In this document: positions 32,317 to 40,563 of the stretch, piece by piece
How the letters are laid out: every line of letters begins with the position of its first letter
How positions within the stretch are numbered: position 1 is the first letter of the stretch
From: Bacillus sp. V3-13
GTDB taxonomy: Bacteria; Bacillota; Bacilli; Bacillales; Cytobacillaceae
Assembly: GCF_002860165.1 (NCBI RefSeq)
Contig: NZ_PGUZ01000038.1
Coordinates: 1 to 64,000, forward strand
DNA: 64,000 nt
Direction: 5' to 3'
Made by a program: the position numbers and the translations under genes
The notes under the pieces: model-generated
Seen by the model: only the letters and a program-made list of their open reading frames with translations
What the model was told of the DNA's origin: nothing
Database searches by the model: none

Positions 32317-33825
32317 CTATAGTTTACCTGCAGATACTTCTTCAAGGATATTTCCATTCATCAAGCAATTTATCTTTGCTTCACAGAGATTTTCGTTTTT
32401 CAAATCTGTAACTATTTTTCCTCTATGCATAACGAGAATGCGATTGCATAAACCAAGCAATTCACTTATATCGGAGGAAATGATCAAGACAGCTTTTCCT
32501 TCTTGGGCAAGCTCATGAATTTTAAGATAAATCTCTGATCGGCTGCCAACATCGACACCTCTTGTCGGCTCATCAAGAATGTAAAGGTCACAATCGGTCA
32601 TCAGCCATCTTGCCAGCATAACCTTCTGCTGGTTTCCGCCGCTCAAATACCTGATGTTTTGATTGATATGATTCAGCTTAATATTTAAATCAATCACTTT
32701 ATCAATCGATTGATCGGCTTCAGTATTAGCATTAATAAACTTCAGATTGTTTAACTTGTCTAAACTGGCAATCGTTAAATTGTTCGTGACACTCATATTC
32801 ATAAATAATCCGGAGGTCAAACGATTTTCGTTAACGTAGCCAAAACGGTTATGAACAGCATGGATCGGGTGTTTAAAGTCAATCTCCCGCCCATTCCAAT
32901 AAATTGCTCCACTGTCCTTCTTTCTCTGGCCAAAAATGATCTTCGCCAATTCTGTTTTTCCGGAACCAGCAAGTCCTGCAATTCCAAGGATTTCACCTTC
33001 ATACAAGGAAAAATTCACCCGATCAAGAACAGGCTTTTCAGTTAAGTCTTCAATCCTTAATAATTCTTTTCCTCTTGTTTTTAAGATAGGGGGATAATAG
33101 TGCTTCAGATTGTAGCCAAACATTAAATTGGTAATATCCTTAACAGTTACATCATTCACATGGTGGGTCGCAACATGTTTACCGTCGCGTAGAATAGATA
33201 CCCGATCACAAACCTCGTGAATCTCGTTCAATCGATGAGTGATAAAAACAATTCCAACTCCTTCGCTTTTATACTTTTTGATGAGCCTGAAAAGATTTTC
33301 CCGTTCGAGTTCGGTCAAGTTTGCGGTCGGTTCATCCATGATTAGAACTTTTGATTGGTGGAAGATCGCTTTTGCGATCGATACCAGGTAGTGCTGGCGA
33401 AATGGGAGATGGTGTACTTTTAAATTAGGATTGATTGAAACCCCCAGCTGGCCAAGAATTTTCCTTGCATCTTTTCTCATTTTAAAAGTGTTTACGAAAA
33501 CCTTTAAAATTTTGGGTTGTAACCCTAAAAAAATATTCTCGGCAACGCTCATATTAGGTACCAGGCTGGGGGTTTGATGAATAACCGAGATACCGTGATG
33601 GTATGCATCGAGAGTGGAACTAAATTTTACTGTTTGATTATTGACAGCAATTTCTCCCGATTCTTGTTCAAATAGACCTGACATAATATTAATCAAGGTG
33701 GACTTGCCTGCTCCATTCCCACCTACTATAGCATGTACTTCTCCAGCTTTTAACTCGAAGTTGACATTATCCAATACTTTGTTTCCAAAAAATGATTTAC
33801 TGATATTTGTCATTTGTATCAGCAT
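32317..33825 (-). CDS. Second sugar ABC transporter ATP-binding protein, without its own permease
   Basis: Double ATPase of the RbsA/MglA type, 502 residues and first gene of the operon. First half: [14 protein letters not shown] (G for the usual E) and LIMDEPTANLTE, with a weak signature (LPFRQHYLVSIAKAI). Second half: GLAGSGKTELAKIIFG, retaining a Lys where relatives have Arg, then [15 protein letters not shown] and YILDEPTRGVDVG. No binding protein or permease is attached; the only ones nearby belong to the set at 26876-30413. It could serve a remote transporter or alternate with the other ATPase. About 200 nt separates it from the next gene. Confidence 0.88.
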   Translation of the reverse strand: MLIQMTNISKSFFGNKVLDNVNFELKAGEVHAIVGGNGAGKSTLINIMSGLFEQESGEIAVNNQTVKFSSTLDAYHHGISVIHQTPSLVPNMSVAENIFLGLQPKILKVFVNTFKMRKDARKILGQLGVSINPNLKVHHLPFRQHYLVSIAKAIFHQSKVLIMDEPTANLTELERENLFRLIKKYKSEGVGIVFITHRLNEIHEVCDRVSILRDGKHVATHHVNDVTVKDITNLMFGYNLKHYYPPILKTRGKELLRIEDLTEKPVLDRVNFSLYEGEILGIAGLAGSGKTELAKIIFGQRKKDSGAIYWNGREIDFKHPIHAVHNRFGYVNENRLTSGLFMNMSVTNNLTIASLDKLNNLKFINANTEADQSIDKVIDLNIKLNHINQNIRYLSGGNQQKVMLARWLMTDCDLYILDEPTRGVDVGSRSEIYLKIHELAQEGKAVLIISSDISELLGLCNRILVMHRGKIVTDLKNENLCEAKINCLMNGNILEEVSAGKL

Positions 33826-34056
33826 TAATTCACCACTTTCATCCCTGCCAAAAAATAGTTTTCTCCAGTGTAAATGACAAAAGGCTCTTGGAAAATGAAA
33901 TAAATTGTTCAGAAACTATACTTTCTTGCGGGATTTTAAAATACTTCTTGTATTCAAATTTCTCATTATTAATAATAATACTACAATTAATTTATTTATT
34001 CAGAATAGTCACTCATATTATACCATTAATCTGGAATTCCGGGAGAGGAGGGCCTT
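33826..34056. promoter_or_regulatory. Divergent promoter region of the 33.8 kb operon and the AraC regulator
   Basis: A 231-bp A+T-rich gap between two divergent starts. It must hold both promoters and probably the AraC-type binding sites. On the plus strand TTGTAT near 33950 with a 17-nt spacer and a TAATAAT-like -10 is possible. No convincing cre box or inverted repeat was found. Confidence 0.5.
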
Positions 34057-34860
34057 ATGGACAAATTTCCAAAATTAATTCAAACTCCTCAATTAATCGC
34101 GATTGACGAACTCAAACGAAACCCGAAACACAATAAAAGCCTACATAAACATGAACACACTGAGATTTTATTTATCCAGGAAGGTCAAGGGGATTTTAAG
34201 ATTAATGGTGCAGTCTATACTTTAAATAGAGGCGATTTACTACTGATTAATCCACATATCGAACACGGAGCAGCGGCCTCTGTCGAGATGAATATAAGGG
34301 GCTTTTCATTAACCATCGCTAATTTGCAATTATCGGGACTTCCAAAGGGCAGTATTATCCAGTCAGATGATTCACCTATATTGAAAGCACAGGAGCATCA
34401 TATGACGATCAATAAATATATTGAGGATATTAATGAGGAATTCAAAAATAAAGATCTCGGTTCCCAGGAAATTATCTCCTCTCTTCTGCAAACACTGATT
34501 ATTAAAATCCTTCGGACTTTACATTCTACAAAGTCGAATGACAATTCTTCCATCTCAGAAAAAGTCAAAAAATATATCAGCGAAAACTATAATAGCGATA
34601 TTTCTCTAAATGAATTAGCCAATATTGTTTATGTAAATCCCTATCATTTAGCACATACCTTTAAAGATGAAGTGGGAATTTCACCAATACAGTACTTAAT
34701 TAAACATAGAATAGAAGTAGCTAAAAGCATGCTTCTTCATACCAATTTGACCATCCGTGAAATCGCTTACAAGGTAGGGTATCCGAATGCTAACTATTTT
34801 AATTTGTTGTTTAAGAAATTTACTGGCCAGTCGCCGGGGAAGTTTCGAAAAAGGGCTTAG
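34057..34860 (+). CDS. AraC-family transcriptional regulator with N-terminal cupin
   Basis: 267 residues and the only plus-strand gene of good size in the window. An N-terminal cupin sensor (HTEILFIQEGQGDFKING, RGDLLLINPHIEHG, about residues 28-75) would bind a small sugar. The C-terminal pair of helix-turn-helix motifs (ISLNELANIVYVNPYHLAHTF and LTIREIAYKVGYPNANYF) occupies about 175-260. AGGAGG lies 6 nt upstream of the ATG. Divergent from the 23.6-33.8 kb operon, so it is probably its activator. Confidence 0.9.
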   Translation: MDKFPKLIQTPQLIAIDELKRNPKHNKSLHKHEHTEILFIQEGQGDFKINGAVYTLNRGDLLLINPHIEHGAAASVEMNIRGFSLTIANLQLSGLPKGSIIQSDDSPILKAQEHHMTINKYIEDINEEFKNKDLGSQEIISSLLQTLIIKILRTLHSTKSNDNSSISEKVKKYISENYNSDISLNELANIVYVNPYHLAHTFKDEVGISPIQYLIKHRIEVAKSMLLHTNLTIREIAYKVGYPNANYFNLLFKKFTGQSPGKFRKRA

Positions 34861-34883
34861 CAAGCAAAACGCAAAAAGATTTC

Positions 34884-34926
34884 GAAAGCCTCTATTCCTG
34901 GCAGAGATAGGGGGTTTCTTTTTTTT
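34884..34926 (+). terminator. Terminator of the AraC regulator gene
   Basis: GAAAGCCTCTAT pairs imperfectly with ATAGGGGGTTTC and is followed by CTTTTTTTT on the plus strand. It lies 23 nt after the stop codon. Confidence 0.8.
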
Positions 34927-34927
34927 A

Positions 34928-35130
34928 TAAGTTCTCATCAATCTGCCTCAAGGTTTCACCGATAGATTCTTGAATCACATATGTATCAGGTTCAAAATCG
35001 TAAGATGTATCCCCTCTGTTAATAATGATCAGTGGTGTGCCTGGTTCCCTATATGCCGGGAATGTTGAGAAGGGCGTGACCTTTAAACTCGTACCGTGCA
35101 CTAATACGTAGTTAGCATCATTGATGATTT
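34928..35130 (-). pseudogene. C-terminal remnant of a Sir2 NAD-dependent deacetylase gene
   Basis: About 62 codons match the C-terminal part of the complete Sir2 gene at 47862-48629 (shared GTSLKVTPFSTFPAYREPG and DTSYDFEPDTYV; the nucleotide sequences are also plainly alike). The N-terminal three quarters, including the NAD-binding GAGIS motif, the catalytic His and the zinc cysteines, are missing. An in-frame ATG at 35152 lies inside a terminator stem and has no Shine-Dalgarno site. VLVLG reads VLVHG. The remnant is not expected to be expressed. Confidence 0.85.
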
Positions 35131-35141
35131 TCCAAAAAATA

Positions 35142-35177
35142 AAATTTCGCATAGACTAAAGTAGTTATGCGAAATTT
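35142..35177 (-). terminator. Terminator after the DnaA domain-I-like gene
   Basis: A perfect 12-bp stem (AAATTTCGCATA/TATGCGAAATTT) with a 12-nt loop, followed on the minus strand by TATTTTTTGG. It sits 12 nt past the stop at 35189 and may act in both directions. Confidence 0.82.
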
Positions 35178-35188
35178 GAAATCTTATT

Positions 35189-35746
35189 TTAAATTAATAC
35201 CTCGAATTCAATTTCATATGTCCTTCCAGCCACTTCTTTGACGGTAAAAAAAATCTCTTGCCGATACCGTTCTTCAAGCCAATCACGCTGAAATTCATTT
35301 TTGCAGAAGACAATGACGACATCGTCATCCTGCAGCATTGCCGAAGTGTTTCTTAACCATGTATCATATGAAGGTTTTGAAATCTGTTGTTGAATCTGTG
35401 AGAGAACCTGATTCCAATGGATAAACTCCTTTAAATCTTCATTTTTTGGTACGTAACATGATGATTCTTCTGCACTTCCACTCTCTTCACTCTGATTTTG
35501 AATCCACAATTCAATTTTTTCTAATCTTTTATTTATACTTTCTATGTAACTATTGCCCCGGTAGTCAGAACTACCGTTTAATTGCTGGGAGATCAATACT
35601 AGTGTCCGCTCTATGCCAATCTCCGATATAAGCATCAACAGTTGTATCTCTCGTTCAGCAAGATTCGCTTCACTGGTCAGTTTGCTTTCCTTCATCTTTC
35701 CGAGTATACCCTTTCTTCTAGCCATTCCTCTCACTTTTGTTTTCAT
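35189..35746 (-). CDS. Small protein with a stand-alone DnaA N-terminal (domain I)-like region
   Basis: 185 residues. The C-terminal 75 or so (WNQVLSQIQQQISKPSYDTWL near 110-130, then VVIVFCKNEFQRDWLEERY and FFTVKEVAGRTYEIEF) read like domain I of the replication initiator DnaA, the part that self-associates and binds helicase loader or regulators. The AAA+ and DNA-binding domains are absent. The N-terminal 85 residues are basic at first, then helical (AEREIQLLMLISEIGIERTLVLISQQL), with no recognised domain. GAGGG lies 5 nt before the ATG. It could modulate DnaA by mixed oligomers or use the fold for another partner (inference). Monocistronic. Confidence 0.72.
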   Translation of the reverse strand: MKTKVRGMARRKGILGKMKESKLTSEANLAEREIQLLMLISEIGIERTLVLISQQLNGSSDYRGNSYIESINKRLEKIELWIQNQSEESGSAEESSCYVPKNEDLKEFIHWNQVLSQIQQQISKPSYDTWLRNTSAMLQDDDVVIVFCKNEFQRDWLEERYRQEIFFTVKEVAGRTYEIEFEVLI

Positions 35747-36229
35747 AAGAACCCTCTTTTTCTATGCACATGAGTAAAATAATTGGTCAATCTATAATTA
35801 CATTACTCAACTTTCGCACCTCAATAAATCCGGTAACGAGTTGAGAGCGAAGCATCGTTGTACTTTCATTATATTCCTTGGCATTGTTTATACAAATGAA
35901 AAAATACTTCGTTCTATGCTAAAGTGAAATTGACTAGAAATCACTACCATACAGAAGAAGTGTCCTCTATATGATAGAGTACAAGGAACAAAGTAATCAA
36001 CTGCCGAATGAATTAAAATCCGTTTTCAACAAATGAGAAATCTTCAAACATCTTCAAAAGGCGAACATTAGCCAGGGAGTATTCCACAGTCACCTATAAA
36101 AGAATTATTGATTTACGGGCTTTGATATTTTAGAAATAGAGAGCTTTTCTCGCCAATTATTAATCTTTCCATATATCGGACTCATAAGGACATTTTTCTC
36201 GTATTCCCTATAAGTTTTGACCTTCACAG
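35747..36229. other. Intergenic, no gene recognised
   Basis: About 480 bases upstream of the DnaA domain-I-like gene and before the tandem repeats. They contain a short hairpin (CCTCTAT-ATG-ATAGAG type near 35970) and a degenerate partial copy of the repeat unit just before 36230. No convincing open frame. Confidence 0.4.
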
Positions 36230-36697
36230 CCCTATGAAGACCACTTTTCCTATTTTCCAAATGAGTTTTGTCCTTCATGAGCCCTATGAAGACCACTTTT
36301 CCTATTTTTCAAATGAGTTTTGTCCTTCATGAGCCCTATGAAGACCGCTTTTTCTATTTTCCAAATGAGTTTTGTCCTTCATGAGCCCTATGAAGACCAC
36401 TTTTTCTATTTTCCAAATGAGTTTTGTCCTTCATAAGCCCTATGAAGACCACTTTTCCTATTTTTCAAATGAGTTTTGTCCTTCATGAGCCCTATGAAGA
36501 CCACTTTTCCTATTTTCCAAATGAGTTTTGTCCTTCATGAGCCCTATGAAGACCGCTTTTTCTATTTTCCAAATGAGTTTTGTCCTTCATGAGCCCTATG
36601 AAGACCACTTTTTCTATTTTTCAAATGAGTTTTGTCCTTCATGAGCCCTATGAAGACCACTTTTCCTATTTTTCAAATGAGTTTTGTCCTTCATGAG
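36230..36697. repeat. Nine tandem copies of a 52-bp repeat
   Basis: Units begin with CCCTATGAAGACC at 36230 and every 52 bases to 36646, and end with GTCCTTCATGAG. Copies differ at a few positions only (CACT/CGCT, TTCC/TTTC, CAT/TTC). Each junction carries CTTCAT-GAGCCCT-ATGAAG, a 6-bp inverted repeat able to form a small hairpin. 52 is not a multiple of three, so continuous translation changes frame from copy to copy and a protein repeat is unlikely. Confidence 0.95.
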
Positions 36698-36768
36698 CAA
36701 TAAAAGCACCCGCTCTCTTTAGCCCATCTGAAGATAGCTGGTAAATGTTAAATTCAAGTTATATAAAA

Positions 36769-37791
36769 TTAAAATATTCTTAAAAAATTGCCGCCTAGAA
36801 TTTTTTTCAGGTCTTCATCTTTGTAGCCCCTATTAATCAAGCCCTCTATTAATTTGGGAAGATTTTGATGCCCTTCTATTACGTCAAAGGGTTTACGCGG
36901 CATACTGGCTAAGTCATCTGGTGACACATATTTGAAGAAATCATCACACAGGTCCAGTCCGATGCCAACATGGTCGATTCCAACAAGATTGACAATATGT
37001 TCAATGTGATTCATATACTGCTCAAGAGTGCTGTTTTCATCATTTGTGGCGACAATAATACTAACTGCGTTGACCCCTATTACCCCGCCGGTTGAGGCAA
37101 TTGCTTTCATTTGTTCATCTGTTAAATTGCGCATTGTATTGGACAGGACCCTTGAATTTGAGTGGGAAGCAATGATTGGCTTCTTTGAAATATCCACAAC
37201 ATCCCAAAATCCTTCATCATTTAAGTGGGAAACATCGATCGTGATACCAAGTTTTTCGGCCTCTTCAATCAACTGGACACCAAAGTGGGAAATCCCTCCC
37301 TTTCTACCTTCGCGAACAGGGCTGAAATGGCTGCCTTCCCCGACCGCGTTCCTTCTGCTCCAAACCAAGCCGCAGTTTCTGACACCCAATTCAAAGAACA
37401 CTCTTAATAAGCTTAAATCTGTCCCTATTGGTTCCACGCCCTCGAGAGATAATAGAAAACCAATTTTTCCGGATTGTTGAGCAGCGGTCATGTCATCGCT
37501 ATTCCGGCAAATCATCAATTTATCTGGAGATTCCTGTACTTCTTCATATAAAGCACTTACTTGATTGAGCGCCTTCCGCAGTGCCATTTCAGGCAGAAAT
37601 GCACTATCAATGAAGATGGCTGCAATAATGATATTGACACCACCTTCTTTAAAACGTGAAAAATAATCTGTTTCAATTACCTTTTTTCTGCCTTTTTCCC
37701 TTTGAATGGAGACGTCCATTAATAAATCAAAGTGTGCGTCAATGATTAATGTTTTATTTTTTATTTCTTCTATGTAAGTGTTTGTGCTCAT
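36769..37791 (-). CDS. Membrane dipeptidase (renal dipeptidase, peptidase M19 family)
   Basis: Zinc dipeptidase, 340 residues. It opens with IIDAHFDLLMDV, where the usual HxD zinc motif is present as HFD, then LSLEGVEPIG with the bridging Glu, GLVWSRRNAVGEG, IDVSHLNDEGFWDV with a zinc His, PIIASHSNSRVLSNTMRNLTDEQ, and VGIGLDLCDDF. Last gene of the sigma-54 operon, separated from the HyuA gene by a hairpin terminator. It probably cleaves a dipeptide or N-carbamoyl-like product made by the preceding enzymes (inference). Cytoplasmic, with no signal peptide. Confidence 0.87.
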   Translation of the reverse strand: MSTNTYIEEIKNKTLIIDAHFDLLMDVSIQREKGRKKVIETDYFSRFKEGGVNIIIAAIFIDSAFLPEMALRKALNQVSALYEEVQESPDKLMICRNSDDMTAAQQSGKIGFLLSLEGVEPIGTDLSLLRVFFELGVRNCGLVWSRRNAVGEGSHFSPVREGRKGGISHFGVQLIEEAEKLGITIDVSHLNDEGFWDVVDISKKPIIASHSNSRVLSNTMRNLTDEQMKAIASTGGVIGVNAVSIIVATNDENSTLEQYMNHIEHIVNLVGIDHVGIGLDLCDDFFKYVSPDDLASMPRKPFDVIEGHQNLPKLIEGLINRGYKDEDLKKILGGNFLRIF

Positions 37792-37814
37792 GTTCTTGAC
37801 CTCCCTTGTATTAG

Positions 37815-37846
37815 AAAAAGCTCTAGATTATACTAGAGCTTTTTTA
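37815..37846 (-). terminator. Terminator-like hairpin between HyuA gene and dipeptidase gene
   Basis: AAAGCTCTAG/CTAGAGCTTT, about 10 bp with a 6-nt loop, has T runs on both strands. It should stop part of the transcripts before the dipeptidase gene. Confidence 0.75.
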
Positions 37847-37857
37847 TCCGGTTTGTA

Positions 37858-39438
37858 TCACACCAGTTCAGTCACATCAACCTGGGCTAAATCACCGGCT
37901 GCTTTCACACGAATGCGAGTGGCATTGCCAGGCATATAGGCTAGCGGGACGTCTTCTATGTCCACGATGATAATGCTGTCTGGATCAGCGCCGGCATTGA
38001 TTGCTTCAGACACCGCTTTTTCCTTGGCCAGCTCTAATGCTTTTTCTCTGCCGATTTCAGCTAGTGCATAGACTTTTTCAATTTGTCCACTTACTTGGGA
38101 GATGGCTGCGCCGATCGCATTGGCTACTCCTGAATGCTGAGGGCGAATCACTTCTGATGCTCCATTTAATTTTTCCGGGAGCAAGATGCTGCCGCCGCCA
38201 ACGAGAATGACTGGTACAGGAGCTGCGCTGGTTTTCATCTTATCAATGGCTTCTTCGACTAGATCTACCATTTTATCATAAACTTTATTTAATAATTCCT
38301 TATCAAGATGGGCCACTTTTGAAGGGTCACCAAGCTCCACTTTTCCAAGGGCCACAGCAACATCTGTCGTTGTTAAAGTGTCCCCTCCAAAAATCAAGGC
38401 CTTTTCAGGCAAACGATAACCGACACTGTCTGGTCCAACCGTAAATTCCCCATTATCCTGGATCCGGATGATCGTTCCCCCACCAAGTCCGATGGAAATA
38501 AGGTCAGGCATCCGGAAGTTTGTCCGCGCTCCGCCAATCTCAACCGCTAAAGAAGATTCTCTTGGGAACGATTGAACTAGCACACCAATATCGGACGTAG
38601 TTCCACCGACATCGACAACGATCGCATCCGAGAAATCACTCAGGTACGATGCGCCGCGCAATGAGTTCGTTGGTCCGCAGGCGATTGTGAAAATTGGGTA
38701 TTTGACCGCATATTCTACAGACATTAATGTACCATCATTTTGTCCGAAAAAGACTCTCGCATCAATCCCTTCATTTTTCAAAGCATTGATAAATCCGTCA
38801 GCTGCCGTTTTAGCCACATTTACAACAGCTGCATTGAGGATCGTAGCATTTTCCCTTTCCAGTAATCCGACTGAACCGATTTCGGATGATAAAGAAACCG
38901 AAATGTCGTCTCCAAGTACTTCTTTCAAAATTTCACTTGCTCGTTGTTCATGCTTTTGCGATACGGGAGAAAAGACGGAAGTTATCGCAATTGAATCGAC
39001 TTTCCCTTTGATTTCTTTGGCAATCCGATATAAATGTTCTTCATCTAATTCGACAATTTCCCGTCCGTCGAATTCATGGCCTCCACGGATAAGGTAGACA
39101 TATTTACCGAGTGCCGCACGAAGGTCGTCCGGTACACCTATCAGTGGTTTGACTGCCAAAGTGGCTGGAGCACCAATGCGGATTGCAGCAATATTATTCA
39201 GCCTTTTTCTTTCCACGATGGCATTGGTGCAATGGGTGGTTCCAAGCATCGCATATTTGATTTGCTCTCGCGGAACATTTGCATCATTGATGATTTTTTT
39301 CATTGCTGTATAAATACCAGTCGCTACATCTTCTGTCGTCGGTGATTTCGTCTCCGAAATGACTGTATTATTTTCATCTAATAGCACTGCATCTGTATGA
39401 GTGCCCCCGACATCAATTCCAATACGATAAACACCCAT
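37858..39438 (-). CDS. Hydantoinase/oxoprolinase family protein (HyuA-like), copy 1
   Basis: ATP-dependent amidohydrolase subunit of the HyuA class, 526 residues. N-terminal GIDVGGTHTDAVLLD is the ASKHA phosphate-binding motif. GTTHCTNAIVERKRLN is near residue 68, and later come FFGQNDGTLM, VDVGGTTSDIGVL and LVGGGSILLP. Family members hydrolyse 5-oxoproline, N-methylhydantoin or lactams with ATP, normally with a HyuB subunit. None is present; a DUF917 protein takes that position, sharing a one-base TAATG overlap. The substrate cannot be read from sequence. Confidence 0.88.
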   Translation of the reverse strand: MGVYRIGIDVGGTHTDAVLLDENNTVISETKSPTTEDVATGIYTAMKKIINDANVPREQIKYAMLGTTHCTNAIVERKRLNNIAAIRIGAPATLAVKPLIGVPDDLRAALGKYVYLIRGGHEFDGREIVELDEEHLYRIAKEIKGKVDSIAITSVFSPVSQKHEQRASEILKEVLGDDISVSLSSEIGSVGLLERENATILNAAVVNVAKTAADGFINALKNEGIDARVFFGQNDGTLMSVEYAVKYPIFTIACGPTNSLRGASYLSDFSDAIVVDVGGTTSDIGVLVQSFPRESSLAVEIGGARTNFRMPDLISIGLGGGTIIRIQDNGEFTVGPDSVGYRLPEKALIFGGDTLTTTDVAVALGKVELGDPSKVAHLDKELLNKVYDKMVDLVEEAIDKMKTSAAPVPVILVGGGSILLPEKLNGASEVIRPQHSGVANAIGAAISQVSGQIEKVYALAEIGREKALELAKEKAVSEAINAGADPDSIIIVDIEDVPLAYMPGNATRIRVKAAGDLAQVDVTELV

Positions 39439-40535
39439 TATGCTGTCACTCCTTTTTTTACAAGTTCCTCCAACGGAACATAATCAACATCATAGCCAAA
39501 GTATTTTGGACCAACTGTTTCAAGGCCCTTCTCTGTTCTCCATTTTGGATGGCAAGGCATTCCGATGACCACGCATCTGGCGCCATATCTGATTCCTTCC
39601 GTTGTGATTGGCAGGCCAGTTTCCGCATCAAGCACAGCAATTAAATCTGGTGTAACACAAAGGAGGCGCTGATCGGTTGTCTGGGCGAGCAAATGCTCAT
39701 TTTGGAACCTGACCTCGAGCGTCTCTCCTTTGTACTCATTGATACCCTCGAATGTCGCCACGCCTCTGGCAAAACCAGTCTCAGTTTTCCGGTTGATATC
39801 GCTGACTTTGCCGCGGAACAACTCAAATCCGTTTGCCTTTTTCAGGACTTCTTTAATCGGGTCAGCATTGTTTTGCTTCGCAAGCCTGATCGACTTGCCA
39901 ATCTCTTCTTCAAGCTTAAGGATATTGCTGATTCCGCTTTCCTTTAAGTTTTTTCCGGTCATTGGATAAATGGCAATCATGGATGACCCGCCCATTTCAA
40001 TTGTAGCTGCACGGGCAATTCTCTCAGTCCAGACATTATTGATGGTGGAAAGCAATGAAGTATTCCCTTTCTCATCCGCCAGAACCATCGGCGTTGCTGC
40101 GATCCCATCCAAATAGAAAGTGACCATTTGCAATTCGGGAAACGCCCGGCCCATTCCATCAACATCGACGACTGGCAAGCCCAGCTTTGCAGCAAGGGCA
40201 AGGGGAAGCATCGAATTTAATCCGCCTGCTTCTATCGGCATCGTTGCGAAAATCTCCTTACCCAAATAAGCTTCGAGATTTTTAAAAGCAGCTGTGGCTT
40301 CCTCTCCGCCTGGTGCTTTTTCAAGCATAACCGTCGGTGCTCCCATCATCGCGGAAGGGACGACTAAGGCGTCATCCGGCACTTCATTCACATCCAGCAG
40401 CGTAATTTCCCCGTATTCTTCGATAGCTTGAAGGGCCATAAGCTTGCCAATGTAAGGGTCACCTCCACCGCCTGTTCCCAGTAGGGCAGCACCAACCGCG
40501 ATATCTTCGATTTCTTGTTTTCCTAGTTTTCTCAT
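39438..40535 (-). CDS. DUF917 family protein, copy 1
   Basis: 365 residues. Conserved stretches include GAALLGTGGGGDPYIGK near residue 15, SAMMGAPTVMLEK near 62, MPIEAGGLNSMLPLALAA near 100 and PVVDVDGMGRAFPELQM near 120. The family is typically paired with HyuA-like proteins; as I recall, one characterised member is an S-methyl thiohydantoin desulfurase, so a hydantoin-type ring substrate is plausible here. Translationally coupled to the following HyuA gene. A second DUF917/HyuA pair occurs at 42827-45492. Confidence 0.85.
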   Translation of the reverse strand: MRKLGKQEIEDIAVGAALLGTGGGGDPYIGKLMALQAIEEYGEITLLDVNEVPDDALVVPSAMMGAPTVMLEKAPGGEEATAAFKNLEAYLGKEIFATMPIEAGGLNSMLPLALAAKLGLPVVDVDGMGRAFPELQMVTFYLDGIAATPMVLADEKGNTSLLSTINNVWTERIARAATIEMGGSSMIAIYPMTGKNLKESGISNILKLEEEIGKSIRLAKQNNADPIKEVLKKANGFELFRGKVSDINRKTETGFARGVATFEGINEYKGETLEVRFQNEHLLAQTTDQRLLCVTPDLIAVLDAETGLPITTEGIRYGARCVVIGMPCHPKWRTEKGLETVGPKYFGYDVDYVPLEELVKKGVTA

Positions 40536-40563
40536 TTTTTATGTCCTCCAATTTTGCTATAGA

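Noticed and set aside
34925-35152. Taking the Sir2-like fragment as a functional 75-residue protein
   Set aside because: Its ATG is inside a terminator stem, no ribosome site precedes it, and all catalytic residues are missing.
36105-36296. 63-codon minus-strand open frame entering the 52-bp repeat array
   Set aside because: Most of it is repeat sequence, the repeat length is not a multiple of three, and there is no clear ribosome site.
36230-36697. Possible CRISPR array
   Set aside because: The 52-bp units are contiguous, with no unique spacers between them and no cas genes nearby.
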